NCBI RefSeq assembly: GCF_017377395.1
Contig: NZ_CP061800.1
Location: 2,170,001 to 2,234,000, forward strand
Origin: Desulfonema magnum
GTDB taxonomy: Bacteria; Desulfobacterota; Desulfobacteria; Desulfobacterales; 4be13
Direction: 5' to 3'
DNA: 64,000 bases
In this document: positions 1-8,233 of the stretch, one piece after another
Position numbering within the stretch: the stretch's first letter is position 1
Layout: every line of letters starts with the position of its first letter
Made by a program: the position numbers and the translations under genes
The notes under the pieces: model-generated
Database searches by the model: none
What the model was told of the DNA's origin: nothing
Seen by the model: the letters and a program-made list of their open reading frames with translations, nothing else

Positions 1-79
1 TTGTGCGGTACAATAAGACACAATCTTCCCCGGACAAATATTATTTTAAATTGTAAGTACCCGATCAAAAATCTTTTAT

Positions 80-361
80 CAGTAGATCGAAAAATTTCCG
101 GATTGTATGCGGGACAGCAAAGAAACCCGGCTTTTTTTTTCAGGACGGAACGCTCTCCCGCCGGAAAAAGCCGGGTTTCTCCCCATACGCATCAAGTTAA
201 GGAGGTAACATACTGATTTTGTCAGATCAGACTGAATGGCAGCCGAAATGCAAAACCTTGATTTTCGGGAGTTCCGGAATCATAAAAATCCTTAGCCTGA
301 TGCATATGGGGTTTCTCCCCCGTCCGCCCTGTGACAGCCTGAAAACTTTTCGATCTACTGT
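80..361. repeat. REP-like nested palindrome, family A, copy 1
   Basis: The outer arms pair around ATCGAAAA / TTTTCGAT and the inner arms pair AGAAACCCGGCTTTTT with AAAAAGCCGGGTTTCT. Further copies lie at about 27445-27597 and 45778-45930, and half copies at about 27656, 41620 and 48845. Copy 1 is interrupted by the 125-bp element at 184-308. Confidence 0.8.
184..308. mobile_element. Short inverted-repeat element, family L (copy 3), 11-bp target duplication
   Basis: The element starts CATACGCATCAAG and ends CTGATGCATATG, a diverged form of the family L terminus CATATGCATCAGGCTAAG. It is bounded by a perfect 11-bp direct repeat GGGTTTCTCCC at 173-183 and 309-319, which is part of the family A palindrome. 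It therefore inserted into a pre-existing family A copy. It has no coding capacity, so it is a MITE-like passenger whose transposase is unknown. Confidence 0.8.
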
Positions 362-697
362 TTATACATCTTTTTTTCTGTGAACGGCGGAGAAACCCGG
401 CTTTCTCCCTCACGGGAGGCGGATCATTCCGGGGAAAAAAGCCGGGTTTCTTTCCCGGGCAAATATCGAAAACTTATGGTTAGGTACTTATCAGTCAGTA
501 ACAGTTAATCTCTCATAACTGATACGTGACAACTCATAACAAAGGGTTTTTTTCAAAAATAAAATACCCGAAATGCAGAGCGGCCGAGGCAAAGCCCTGC
601 CGGATATTCTGTCCGCCTATCCGCGTAAGGCAGGCATTGCCGCACCTGCCCCGGAACCTGAATTCGGGTATTTTATTATGTGAAGTTCCCTAATTTC

Positions 698-1315
698 TTA
701 TTCTGTTCTGAAAGCAGTCATGCGGTCGGAAGACAAAAACTTATCTATGTCAAAAATATTTAACAAAATATCTTCGTTTTTTTCCGTCAGCACAATAACG
801 TCTGAAATATAAGAAGAAATTTCTCCTTTTTCATAAGGGCTGTTCCGGGCGTTATCCATATCTTTCTGATTCACGGAAAAAATTCCCATAATTCTATCCA
901 CAATGATCCCTGCTTTCATGTTCTGATTATGTACAATGATGACTCTTTTGGATGTTTCGGACTGATGTTGAGATAATCTGAAAAAGGCTTTGAGATCAAC
1001 AACTGAAATGATCTCTCCTCGTATATTGCTGACACCCAGAACCCAGTCCGGCAAATTGGGCAACGGTGAAATATCCGGTTGGTGACCAATGATTTCCAAA
1101 GCTCCGGAAAGCGGAAAAGCCAGCATAATGTCGTTTAAAAAAAATCTGAGGTACTGTTTGGCGTAAACGGGCACGGAGCTGCCAGACGCAGGTTCAGATT
1201 TCTCAGCAGCCTGGTCTGTCTTCATGTCAATTTCAGCAATCAGATCCTCCAGAGGGATAGCGGTCCGGTCTTGGATATCTTTTTTAACCATGTATAAAGA
1301 TTTATCTCCTGGCAT
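698..1315 (-). CDS. CheW-like chemotaxis coupling protein
   Basis: This 205-residue protein has a CheW-type SH3-like domain over about residues 50-195. Visible hallmarks are the fold core around 'AFPLSGALEII', the segment 'LPDWVLGVSNIRGEIISVVD' and a late 'ILLNIFDIDKFL' strand. CheW proteins couple receptors to a CheA-type kinase in the cytoplasm. It lies 62 bp downstream of a single-domain receiver and is followed by repeats, so it is probably the last gene of a signalling operon starting at 4059. The N-terminal 45 residues are charged and not part of the domain. The first ATG has no clear ribosome site, so the start could lie inside. Domain assignment is secure; the pathway controlled is unknown. 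Confidence 0.85.
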   Translation of the reverse strand: MPGDKSLYMVKKDIQDRTAIPLEDLIAEIDMKTDQAAEKSEPASGSSVPVYAKQYLRFFLNDIMLAFPLSGALEIIGHQPDISPLPNLPDWVLGVSNIRGEIISVVDLKAFFRLSQHQSETSKRVIIVHNQNMKAGIIVDRIMGIFSVNQKDMDNARNSPYEKGEISSYISDVIVLTEKNEDILLNIFDIDKFLSSDRMTAFRTE

Positions 1316-1377
1316 TTGGTGTTATTGGCTTCTGAGAAATGTTTGGCAGATACAGAACAATCCGGACAGTGTGCTTG

Positions 1378-1743
1378 TCATAACAGTTTGGCAACAGCAC
1401 TCAGCAGTTCCTCGTTTTTAAAGGGTTTGGTGATATACGCGTCCGCGCCCTGTTTTTTTCCCCAGAATTCATCGCTTTCCTGATTTTTACTGGTACATAA
1501 GATCACCTTGATATTTTTCAGTTCAGGCGATGTTTTGATCTTTCTGCAAACCTTGAATCCGTTGAGCTTTGGCATGACCACATCCAAAACAGCCAATGCA
1601 GGTTTCTCAAATTCCACTTTTTGGAAAGCCTCTTCGCCATCTGCTGCTGTCACCACTTCATATCCCTGATTTATGAGGGGCGCACTGACCAGTTTCAAAT
1701 GGGTGGGGCTGTCGTCGGCCACCAAGATTTTATTTTTTCCCAT
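1378..1743 (-). CDS. Single-domain response regulator (CheY/PilH-like)
   Basis: The 121-residue protein is a stand-alone receiver domain. It shows the acidic pair D10-D11, the phospho-acceptor D54 in 'VLDVVMPKLNG', T84 in 'ILCTS' and K106 in 'ITKPF', all expected for an active receiver. Such proteins transmit phosphate from a CheA-type kinase without a DNA-binding output. A strong ribosome site (GAGGAGG) precedes the ATG at 1743, and an array of 7-bp TTGAAAC-type repeats abuts it. It sits between the two-receiver protein (2356-4059) and the CheW-like gene. A role in motility or pilus control is inferred from context only. Confidence 0.9.
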   Translation of the reverse strand: MGKNKILVADDSPTHLKLVSAPLINQGYEVVTAADGEEAFQKVEFEKPALAVLDVVMPKLNGFKVCRKIKTSPELKNIKVILCTSKNQESDEFWGKKQGADAYITKPFKNEELLSAVAKLL

Positions 1744-1755
1744 ATGTCCTCCTCT

Positions 1756-1861
1756 TTGAAATTTGAAATTTGAAACTTGAAACTTGAAACTCGAAACTTG
1801 AAACTCGAAACTCGAAACTTGAAACTTGAAACTTGAAACTTGAAACTTGAAACTTGAAATT
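1756..1861. repeat. Heptamer tandem array, TTGAAAC type
   Basis: About 15 head-to-tail copies of a 7-bp unit (TTGAAAC with variants TCGAAAC and TTGAAAT) lie directly upstream of the ribosome site of the receiver gene at 1378-1743. The same unit recurs in reverse orientation at about 2328-2358, beside the end of the 567-residue gene, so the pair brackets the element at 1902-2231. Confidence 0.9.
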
Positions 1862-1901
1862 TGGATGTCCGGCGGATTTTCTTAGGGAAGTCCAATAAAT
1901 A

Positions 1902-2231
1902 CTGATTATAACGGATGTAGGGGAGGCCGACCAAACCCCGCAGGGGCGGCATATTTGTAGCAGCAGGTTTGCAGGTCCCCGCCAAACCCCGCAGGGGCGG
2001 CATATTTGTAGCAGCAGGTTTGCAGGTCCCCGCCAAACCCCGCAGGGGACGGTATATTTGTAGCATGCAAACATGCCGCCCCCGCGGGGCTTTCCCGGCC
2101 CGGCATGATAAACGGATGCTGCAAACATGCCGCCCCCACGGGGCTTTCCCGGCCCGGCATGATAAACGGATGCTACAAACATGCCGCCCCTACGGGGCTT
2201 TCCCGGCCTTCCCTAAATCCGTTATAATCAG
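1902..2231. mobile_element. Family B inverted-repeat element, copy 1, 8-bp target duplication
   Basis: The 330-bp element begins CTGATTATAACGGATGTAGG and ends CCTAAATCCGTTATAATCAG. It is flanked by a perfect 8-bp direct repeat AATAAATA (1894-1901 and 2232-2239). The interior is built of repeated hairpin units of the GCCGCCCC...GGGGCTT type, three in one orientation and three in the other, giving a large near-palindrome. Other copies are at 5420-5650, 6613-6959 and 41344-41588. No protein is encoded; open frames crossing it are repeat translations. Confidence 0.9.
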
Positions 2232-2355
2232 AATAAATAATATTCCCGTGTTGGGAATATGGGGAAAATACAGCCGTATTTCAGGTATGTTATTTTTTGC
2301 AAATCCTTATGTGAATATATGACTCTTCCAAGTTTCAAGTTTCAAGTTTCGAGTT

Positions 2356-4059
2356 TCAAATATATTTTTCAATAGCCTCGACCAGTTTTTCCGGTTTAAA
2401 AGGTTTGGTCAGATAAGCGGTGGCACCGGCCCGTTTGCCTTTCCATTTACTGATCATGCCGTCTTTGCTTGTCAGCATAATCACGGGAATATTCTTAAAC
2501 AATTCATTGTCTTTTATAATGGAAAGAATTTTGTATCCGTCCATTTTGGGCAAAATGATATCCAGCAATATCAGATTCGGGCTTTCCTCATTCAGCCGGC
2601 TTAAAGCTTCAAGGCCGTCCCTTGCTTCTATGATATCATATCCTTTCTGACCCAGTGTTATGGATATGACTTTCCTGGTGGTAGGGCTGTCCTCCACCAC
2701 AAGAATTTTTTTCTTTTTAGTGTCTGTGTCAGAAGCAGAGGTTGCCTTTTTCCGGACAGGTTTCTCTTTTTCAAAAGTATCACTTGAAGATTGCAGGGCC
2801 ATGTGGTTCAGCAGTCTGCGGAGCTGATCTGAAAAAATTTTCTTTTCCGGCGCCAGTTTGACGGTTTTATGAAACAGATTAAGTGTTTCTTCCCAGTGCC
2901 GAAGATTGAGGTGGGCAATGCTCAGATAGTAATAGGCATTGATATTTTTTTCTCTCCCAATAACTCTTGTATATCTTTCAACCGCCTTTTCCAGAATATC
3001 CTGATTTGCCTCACCTAAACATGTAAAGAACTGATTGTGTATTAGTAAATGCGCTTTGCAATAGTGGCATCGGAGGGATTTCATTTCTATCAGGGACCAG
3101 CAGAAGGGACAGCGTCGTACATGACGCGCTTTTATTTTTTTCTTGGAAAGATCGAATTTTTTTAAGTCTTCAAGAATTTCAGGGTGCTGAGGAGCAAACT
3201 TTGCGGCTCTTTTAAGAAATGCGTCTGCGGATTTCACAGAAAGCACGATACGGGAACACCATAGCCACCCCCTGAAGCTGCAAGGGTCTTTTTTTAAAAA
3301 ATTCGCCATCATGGCCTGGGCCTCTTTAAAATGATGGCCTTCGGCCAGTCGGATGGCCTCTTCTAATTCATCATCATGGGGACGGGCAGATTCGTTTTTT
3401 TCGTCCTTTATTTTGGAAGCTTCAAGCAATATGGGCATGAGCGGTGTGTCAATGGTTCTTTCTTTCCTGCACATGCCCAATATCTCTATATGAGCGTCAT
3501 TCCAGCAAAGCATTTCCACAGCAGCTTTTTCACTTTTTAAGTCATCAGTTTCCGCGTCAATCAGAACACCGTCGTCAAGATAAAGATAACCGACCCTGCT
3601 TTCCGATTTTATTCTGAGCGTAATACTCTTTTGTTCGACTTCAACGGCCTGGAGAAAATTAGCCAGAGTGAAACCATGAATAAATCCTTTGGAACTGGCA
3701 GCAAAGGTATCAGATATTTTTTTTCTTAACAAATTGATTTCAAATGGCTTTTCTATGAAATGCAAAATACCTTTCTGTTTGAGACGCTTTTCCAGTCCGG
3801 GGGTGTTGAATCCTGTCATCACGAGAATCGGAATATTCCGATGATCCCTGGTCATGTGAGACAGCAGCTCATACCCGTCCATTACAGGCATTTTAATGTC
3901 TGTTATAACAAAATCAATATTGGAACTATTAAGGATATCCAAAGCTTCCTGGCCGTTTGACGCAGTTATGACGTTGAATCCTTCCCCATAGGATATGAGG
4001 GCCTCTGTGGCGAGGCGAAGAATCATCTTATCATCATCTACTACCAATATCGTCTTCAA
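2356..4059 (-). CDS. Two-receiver regulator with PATAN (DUF4388) and zinc-ribbon segments
   Basis: The 567-residue protein carries a receiver at both ends. The N-terminal one (about 1-120) has D8-D10 and phospho-site D54 in 'ITDIKMPVMDG'; the C-terminal one (about 448-567) has 'VVEDS', 'LLDIILPKMDG' and 'LTKPF'. Between them lie a PATAN/DUF4388-like region (about 125-205, 'GFTLANFLQAV'), a helical TPR-like stretch and a treble-clef-like motif CPFC...CHYC near residue 310. PATAN-containing receivers are known from gliding and type IV pilus regulation in other phyla. It is the first gene of the cheY/cheW-like cluster. The domain string is well supported; control of surface motility is inference. 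Confidence 0.85.
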   Translation of the reverse strand: MKTILVVDDDKMILRLATEALISYGEGFNVITASNGQEALDILNSSNIDFVITDIKMPVMDGYELLSHMTRDHRNIPILVMTGFNTPGLEKRLKQKGILHFIEKPFEINLLRKKISDTFAASSKGFIHGFTLANFLQAVEVEQKSITLRIKSESRVGYLYLDDGVLIDAETDDLKSEKAAVEMLCWNDAHIEILGMCRKERTIDTPLMPILLEASKIKDEKNESARPHDDELEEAIRLAEGHHFKEAQAMMANFLKKDPCSFRGWLWCSRIVLSVKSADAFLKRAAKFAPQHPEILEDLKKFDLSKKKIKARHVRRCPFCWSLIEMKSLRCHYCKAHLLIHNQFFTCLGEANQDILEKAVERYTRVIGREKNINAYYYLSIAHLNLRHWEETLNLFHKTVKLAPEKKIFSDQLRRLLNHMALQSSSDTFEKEKPVRKKATSASDTDTKKKKILVVEDSPTTRKVISITLGQKGYDIIEARDGLEALSRLNEESPNLILLDIILPKMDGYKILSIIKDNELFKNIPVIMLTSKDGMISKWKGKRAGATAYLTKPFKPEKLVEAIEKYI

Positions 4060-5013
4060 ATTAGGATTCCCACTCGTATTCCGAATTTGCCTATGAATAT
4101 GACAGCTTATTGATATACATACGAAAAATATCTGAAAAAGAAAAAAGCTGTTTCCTACAAAAGCTATATTGGCACAGCTTCAGAATATGCTTAATGTTGA
4201 TGTTACAAATAATTAAGCCGTATCATACCAGGCCTGCTGAATCGGAATCGGCTATTTTCCAATTTGCTACTACTTTATCAAACAAGTTATTATGAGATTT
4301 TTCAGAAGATATCCGAGAGGTTTTCAAAACCCCGCTGATCTGCTATATCTGTTTTAATTGATTTAATAGTATATTATATAAATTTTGCATTAAAGAGTCA
4401 AGAGAATACAATGGTTATTACTCGATGATCAAGTTTTTTTTGTCATTCCTGCTTTCTGAAGGACAAACAGGTCTGCCGGATCGGATCAAAAAATTTGATT
4501 ATCGAGTAATACGGACCCGAATATTTTGTGAAAACCACTTTGATTCAGGAACGAGAATGTATGAACTGGTACATTCTGATATAAATTTTAAAATCAGACA
4601 GATAAGGCAGGCTGTTTTTTTAGGTTCACCCTCATTTCTTAATCATTGGTATTTGGGAACATGTGCCCGTGATAATAACCCGGATGAAGTACCTAATCAT
4701 AAGCTTTTCGATATTTGCCCGGGGAAGAAATCCCGTTTTTTTCACAGAATCAGTTTTTCCCGACGGCGGAGAAAAGCCGATTTTTTCCCTGCTCACGAAA
4801 AAAAATATATAAAAAATTTTTGCTCAGGTCTTTAAACTCGATGATCAGGTTTTTTTGCCCCGATTCGAAGGGAATGACAGAAAAAATTTGAACATCGGGT
4901 TAAATGAACAGATGAATTTCATAGATGAAAAAAGTGAAGGGATAGTGCGGCCGTTTATTCACCGGAATATCCCCTCTTCTCCGATTTTACAATAAGAACA
5001 CATTAAAGTTTTT
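4060..5013. repeat. Intergenic repeats: two family I elements and a family M palindrome
   Basis: No gene is supported. Two elements with ACTCGAT-(A/G)-TCA(A/G)GTTTTTT termini lie at about 4417-4510 and 4835-4902. Between them, at about 4686-4830, is a palindrome with arms AAGTACCTAATCATAAG and TTTTTGCTCAGGT, a family seen again at about 6458-6609 and, inverted, at about 361-490. The stretch 4060-4400 shows no recognisable feature apart from AT-rich sequence upstream of the 567-residue gene. Confidence 0.7.
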
Positions 5014-5169
5014 CTATTTTTTCATGAATTGATCAATGCCTTCTTCTTTCCAAACTTTCAGGGTTTTCTGATCTTTTGGTTTTATTTTAACCCCTATGGC
5101 ATTGACCGGAACGTTAAATTTTTTCTGAATCTCTATCCAGTTCTTTTTTACAGCAACGTCTAAAGCCAT
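5014..5169 (-). CDS. Small basic protein, 51 residues, function unknown
   Basis: The frame starts ATG GCT TTA GAC (MALDVAVKKNW) and ends ...EGIDQFMKK. It is preceded by a strong ribosome site, AAAGGAGG, seven bases before the ATG, and is lysine-rich with no membrane segment. It is isolated between repeat elements. I do not recognise a family. The strong ribosome site and protein-like composition make it more likely real than not. Confidence 0.55.
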   Translation of the reverse strand: MALDVAVKKNWIEIQKKFNVPVNAIGVKIKPKDQKTLKVWKEEGIDQFMKK

Positions 5170-5370
5170 GTTAAAATCCTCCTTTTTATAACACTTATTT
5201 TTTATATACTATTTTATATTGCAATTTGCATATCTTCATAGTGATATTTTTTATCATTCTGAAATTAAAAGGTTTTAAGGAAAATCTCAATGGAACCGGA
5301 CATATATGTGCGGATAAATTTCGCCCCCGCAAGTACCGGAGATATAAATTAAGCTTTTGAAACAGATAAT

Positions 5371-5706
5371 AAACGCTCATGAAAAAGCCGGGTTTTTCGC
5401 CCCTGGTCATGAAAATATTCTGATTATAACGGATTTAGGGGAGGGCCGATCAAGCCCTGTAAGGGCGGCATATTTGTAGCAGCAGGTTTGCAAGCCCCGG
5501 CCAAGCCCCGTAGGGGCGGCATATTCGCAGCATGATGAATGCTACAAATATGCCGCCCCCACGGGGCTTGGCCGGCCCGGCATGATGAATGCTACAAATA
5601 TGCTGTCCCCACGGGGCTTGGCCGGCCTCCCCTAAATCCATTATAATCAGAAAATATTTTCAGACAAAAAACCCGGGTTTTCAAAATGTATTTTCACGGT
5701 AAAAAA
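5371..5706. repeat. Family G element, copy 1, split by family B copy 2
   Basis: The left half (to 5419) and right half (from 5651) together match the uninterrupted copies at about 41718-41812 and, inverted, about 6969-7064: a sequence with two AAACCCGG/CCGGGTTT palindromes and the motif TGTATTTTCAC near its end. The interruption is the element at 5420-5650, so copies 2 and 3 act as natural empty sites. Confidence 0.85.
5420..5650. mobile_element. Family B inverted-repeat element, copy 2, 8-bp target duplication
   Basis: It begins CTGATTATAACGGATTTAGG and ends CCTAAATCCATTATAATCAG, inside family G copy 1. The 8-bp repeat AAAATATT flanks it (5412-5419 and 5651-5658), whereas the empty family G copy at 41718-41812 has the corresponding site once (AAAGTATT). 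This is direct evidence of insertion with target duplication. Confidence 0.93.
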
Positions 5707-5773
5707 ATGAAAAAGATAAAAATCCGAAATCGCCCGGTTTTGGATTTTAAACACCATGTTTTTTCATTCTTCT

Positions 5774-5838
5774 AAAAAAAGACCTTCGGGAAAACTCCGA
5801 TAAGGAAGCGGCCCCTGTTCTGGTCCGACGGGTCTTTT
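5774..5838. other. Unassigned stem-loop
   Basis: AAAAAAAGACC...GGTCTTTT arms enclose a GC-rich 45-base centre. On either strand the structure ends in a T-run, so it could be a bidirectional terminator or part of a small RNA. The surrounding 5707-6190 contains no gene I can support. Confidence 0.3.
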
Positions 5839-6190
5839 CTGATGCCATGATAATGAGTTTTATTCTAATATGTTGAAGTGTTATCTGAAAATTTAGCGAT
5901 CTTTTTTTATATCAGAAATTTCCTGTTTTGAAAAGACAGAATTTTTATCCAAACGAGAATCATTGGGTAAGGTATCAGGTGAAATATTCATAACATCAAG
6001 GAATGTTATGATACTTGATCATCGGGTTATCAGACAAAATTCCCCATGTCATAAAGTGTCCGGCTAACGGGGGGCAGTGATATCAGGAAAGGGTTTTGAG
6101 GTTTTGGCAGGCTTGTCATATTATTGCTGCAATAAGAACCGGGAAGGGGATGCCTCGCCCGGTACACAGAACTGAGTCACAGGTCAGCAC

Positions 6191-6345
6191 TGGGGTGATG
6201 AAAATGTCACAAACCGGGCTGACAATTGCGATCCCATTTTTATTCCGCAAATTTTTTATGAGTTAAAAATCAGGAAGTTAAAAAATGCGGGGAACAAAAA
6301 CGGGATCAGCTTTTTCAGAGCCTTGTAAACATTTTCATCACCCCA
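6191..6345. mobile_element. Family D inverted-repeat element, copy 1, 9-bp target duplication
   Basis: The 155-bp element has 17-bp termini TGGGGTGATGAAAATGT / ACATTTTCATCACCCCA and is bounded by a perfect 9-bp repeat GGTCAGCAC (6182-6190 and 6346-6354). A second copy of the same length lies in the opposite orientation at 41388-41542. It carries no open frame of note. Confidence 0.9.
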
Positions 6346-6457
6346 GGTCAGCACCCTGTCGGATCTCCGGCGAGATGTCTCCGCACCTGGCGTATTCCCA
6401 GGGAATGACTCGGCAGCACCCTGATTTTTTATTGGTATCTGAGGAGACAGAGAGAAC

Positions 6458-6609
6458 ATAAGTACCTAACCATAAGTTTTCAATATTTGCCCGGGAAGAA
6501 ACCCGGCTTTTTTTCCGGAATGATGCCTCTCCGACAAAGGAAAAAGCCGGGTTTCTCCGCCGCTCACAGAAAAAAAAGATGTATAAAAAATTTTTGCTCA
6601 GGTACTTAT
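6458..6609. repeat. Family M palindromic element
   Basis: Arms AAGTACCTAACCATAAG (left) and TTTTTGCTCAGGTACTTA (right) enclose an AGAAACCCGGC...GCCGGGTTTCT hairpin. Related copies are at about 4686-4830 and about 361-490. No flanking target duplication was found. Confidence 0.65.
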
Positions 6610-6612
6610 TTG

Positions 6613-6959
6613 CTGATTATAACGGAGTTAGGGGAGGCCGGTAAAGCCCCATATGCATCAGGCTAAGACTGCCGGACGGGGTTTGCAACCCCGTCCGAAA
6701 CGTTTGTTTTCGGGGGTCGGAAAATATTTCGGACGGGGTTGCAAACCCCGTCCGGCAGATCACGGGTTAATAAAAACAATGAGTTACGATCTTAGCCTGA
6801 TGCATATGCGGTAAAGCCCCGCGGGGGCGGCATATCTGTAGCAAATCATGCCGGGCAGGCAAAGCCCCGTAGGGGCGGCATATTTGTAGCAAATCATGCT
6901 GTGAATATGCCCCCCCTTTACGAGGCTTGCTCGGCCCTCCCCTAAATCCGTTATAATCA
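6613..6959. mobile_element. Family B inverted-repeat element, copy 3, carrying a nested family L element
   Basis: The left end is CTGATTATAACGGAGTTAGG and the right end CCTAAATCCGTTATAATCA. The interior contains GCCGCCCC-type hairpins and is interrupted by family L copy 1 (6650-6808). No clear 8-bp duplication remains at the outer ends, unlike copies 1 and 2. Confidence 0.85.
6650..6808. mobile_element. Family L inverted-repeat element, copy 1, 11-bp target duplication
   Basis: It starts CATATGCATCAGGCTAAG and ends CTTAGCCTGATGCATATG, flanked by the perfect 11-bp repeat CGGTAAAGCCC (6639-6649 and 6809-6819). Its centre is a long hairpin of the GGACGGGGTTGCAAACCCCG type (family K). An almost identical copy sits at about 23538-23696. 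Confidence 0.92.
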
Positions 6960-7093
6960 ACATATTTTTTTTACCGTGAAAATACATTTTGAAAAGCCGG
7001 GTTTTTTATCTGAAAACATTTTCATAACCGAGGGCGAAAAACCCGGCTTTTTTATGAGCGTTTATTTGTTTGTCGCGGCTGATAACGGATTTT

Positions 7094-8233
7094 CTAAAAA
7101 TTCAGTTCAATGTGTGCAAAAGCGGAAGGATGTGCCTGTCCCACCGCGCTTTCTTCCTTTCCAATGGGAATCTGGGCGGAAAATTTCACACGAATATCGT
7201 CTTCCGGGTTCCAGACAAACCACGGATTCATTATGACGGATGAGTCATTCGCATTGATAATATTGTAGAGTTCAATGGATGTCACATCCGCGATGGGATA
7301 TTTGGCACCGACAAGCACATTGTCCCTTCCGATTGTATCCCGCTCATCGGAAAGATATCCCAGTCTGTCATTTAACGTATATTTATCTGGCGAAGTTTTT
7401 CCCTCGCCTTCCTGATAATACTCTAAAATCAGATATAATTCATTTTCAAAGGTGTAGTCAACACCGACAAGAAATTTAGAATGATCTTTTGCCAGGGTCT
7501 CATTAACGGACGGCTCTGTTTCATCATCAAGCGTGAGCCACGCGTGCCCTCCTTCCGCATGAATGCCTACGCCTGCAATTTTGCTCTTTAACCCCGCGGA
7601 AAGAAACCGCCATCTGACCGGTATTGTGGCATCTTCATCCGATACGGCCCCTGTCATCAGTCTTTCATAGTCGGTTCGTTTTTGTTTTATTTCGCTATAA
7701 TGGATTGCCATATCCAATATATTTATATGGGTTTTCATCCTGACCTGATATTTGCTGTCCTTATGTTTGAGATTTCCGCTTTCCTCGTTGCTGATTCCGG
7801 AGTAAGCAGTTGTAATTTCATGTTCTCCTCCGAAAGAATAGGACATATACGCGCTCTCAAAGCCATCAAGCCTGAATGCTGGTTCATGAGCCTTTGTGGG
7901 ATTTAAAATATCATTGTAATTCCAAAGATAAAAATCACCATCACAGACTTTGGGCCAGCTAAAATGAAACATGGTATCCCCGGGGAAAAAAGAATCACAG
8001 ATATCCCCCATCCAAATATCATTCCCATATGAATAATCTTCCGGATATGGCTGAGTCCCTGTATCCGAAAACGCATCATCTGATTTAATATGTTCAGATT
8101 TCAGAAATGACGTATCCGGAACGTTCCTGTTCATATCAAAGCCGATTTGTTCCGCGGCTGTATAAAACGGCAGACAGACAGCGATACCAGACATCATCAT
8201 AAAAGCCGATATTATTATTTTCAAGCGTTTCAT
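7094..8233 (-). CDS. Putative outer-membrane beta-barrel protein
   Basis: The protein has a classical signal peptide (MKRLKIIISAFMMMSGIAVC...TAAEQ) and about 355 mature residues with alternating polar/hydrophobic strands, typical of a porin-like barrel. It ends in a terminal phenylalanine ('AHIELNF'), the usual outer-membrane assembly signal. The ATG at 8233 starts the signal peptide directly; GTG 8248 and ATG 8245 just upstream are alternatives. It stands alone, with repeats downstream and the IS110 array immediately upstream, which may have separated it from its original promoter. Substrate and precise family are not recognisable. Confidence 0.6.
   Translation of the reverse strand: MKRLKIIISAFMMMSGIAVCLPFYTAAEQIGFDMNRNVPDTSFLKSEHIKSDDAFSDTGTQPYPEDYSYGNDIWMGDICDSFFPGDTMFHFSWPKVCDGDFYLWNYNDILNPTKAHEPAFRLDGFESAYMSYSFGGEHEITTAYSGISNEESGNLKHKDSKYQVRMKTHINILDMAIHYSEIKQKRTDYERLMTGAVSDEDATIPVRWRFLSAGLKSKIAGVGIHAEGGHAWLTLDDETEPSVNETLAKDHSKFLVGVDYTFENELYLILEYYQEGEGKTSPDKYTLNDRLGYLSDERDTIGRDNVLVGAKYPIADVTSIELYNIINANDSSVIMNPWFVWNPEDDIRVKFSAQIPIGKEESAVGQAHPSAFAHIELNF

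Larger units (their letters stand above)
1..697. repeat. Repeat-filled intergenic region downstream of the cheW-like gene
   Basis: No convincing gene is present; open frames here run through palindromes. The stretch holds a REP-like element (about 80-361) whose outer arms read ATCGAAAA.../...CTTTTCGAT and whose inner arms read AGAAACCCGGC/GCCGGGTTTCT, a short inserted element at 184-308, a second AAACCCGGC palindrome at about 388-452, and a pair of inverted arms (ATAAAATACCCGAA at about 560, TTCGGGTATTTTAT at about 664) just beyond the stop of the cheW-like gene. The last pair could double as a transcription terminator, which is inference. Confidence 0.75.

Noticed and set aside
1695..2322. 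Several overlapping open frames of 84-150 codons on both strands
   Set aside because: They are translations of heptamers and family B hairpins, with Cys/Pro/Arg-rich repeated peptides and no ribosome sites.
4425..4835. 136-codon plus-strand frame
   Set aside because: It runs through two family I elements and a family M palindrome, and lacks protein-like composition.
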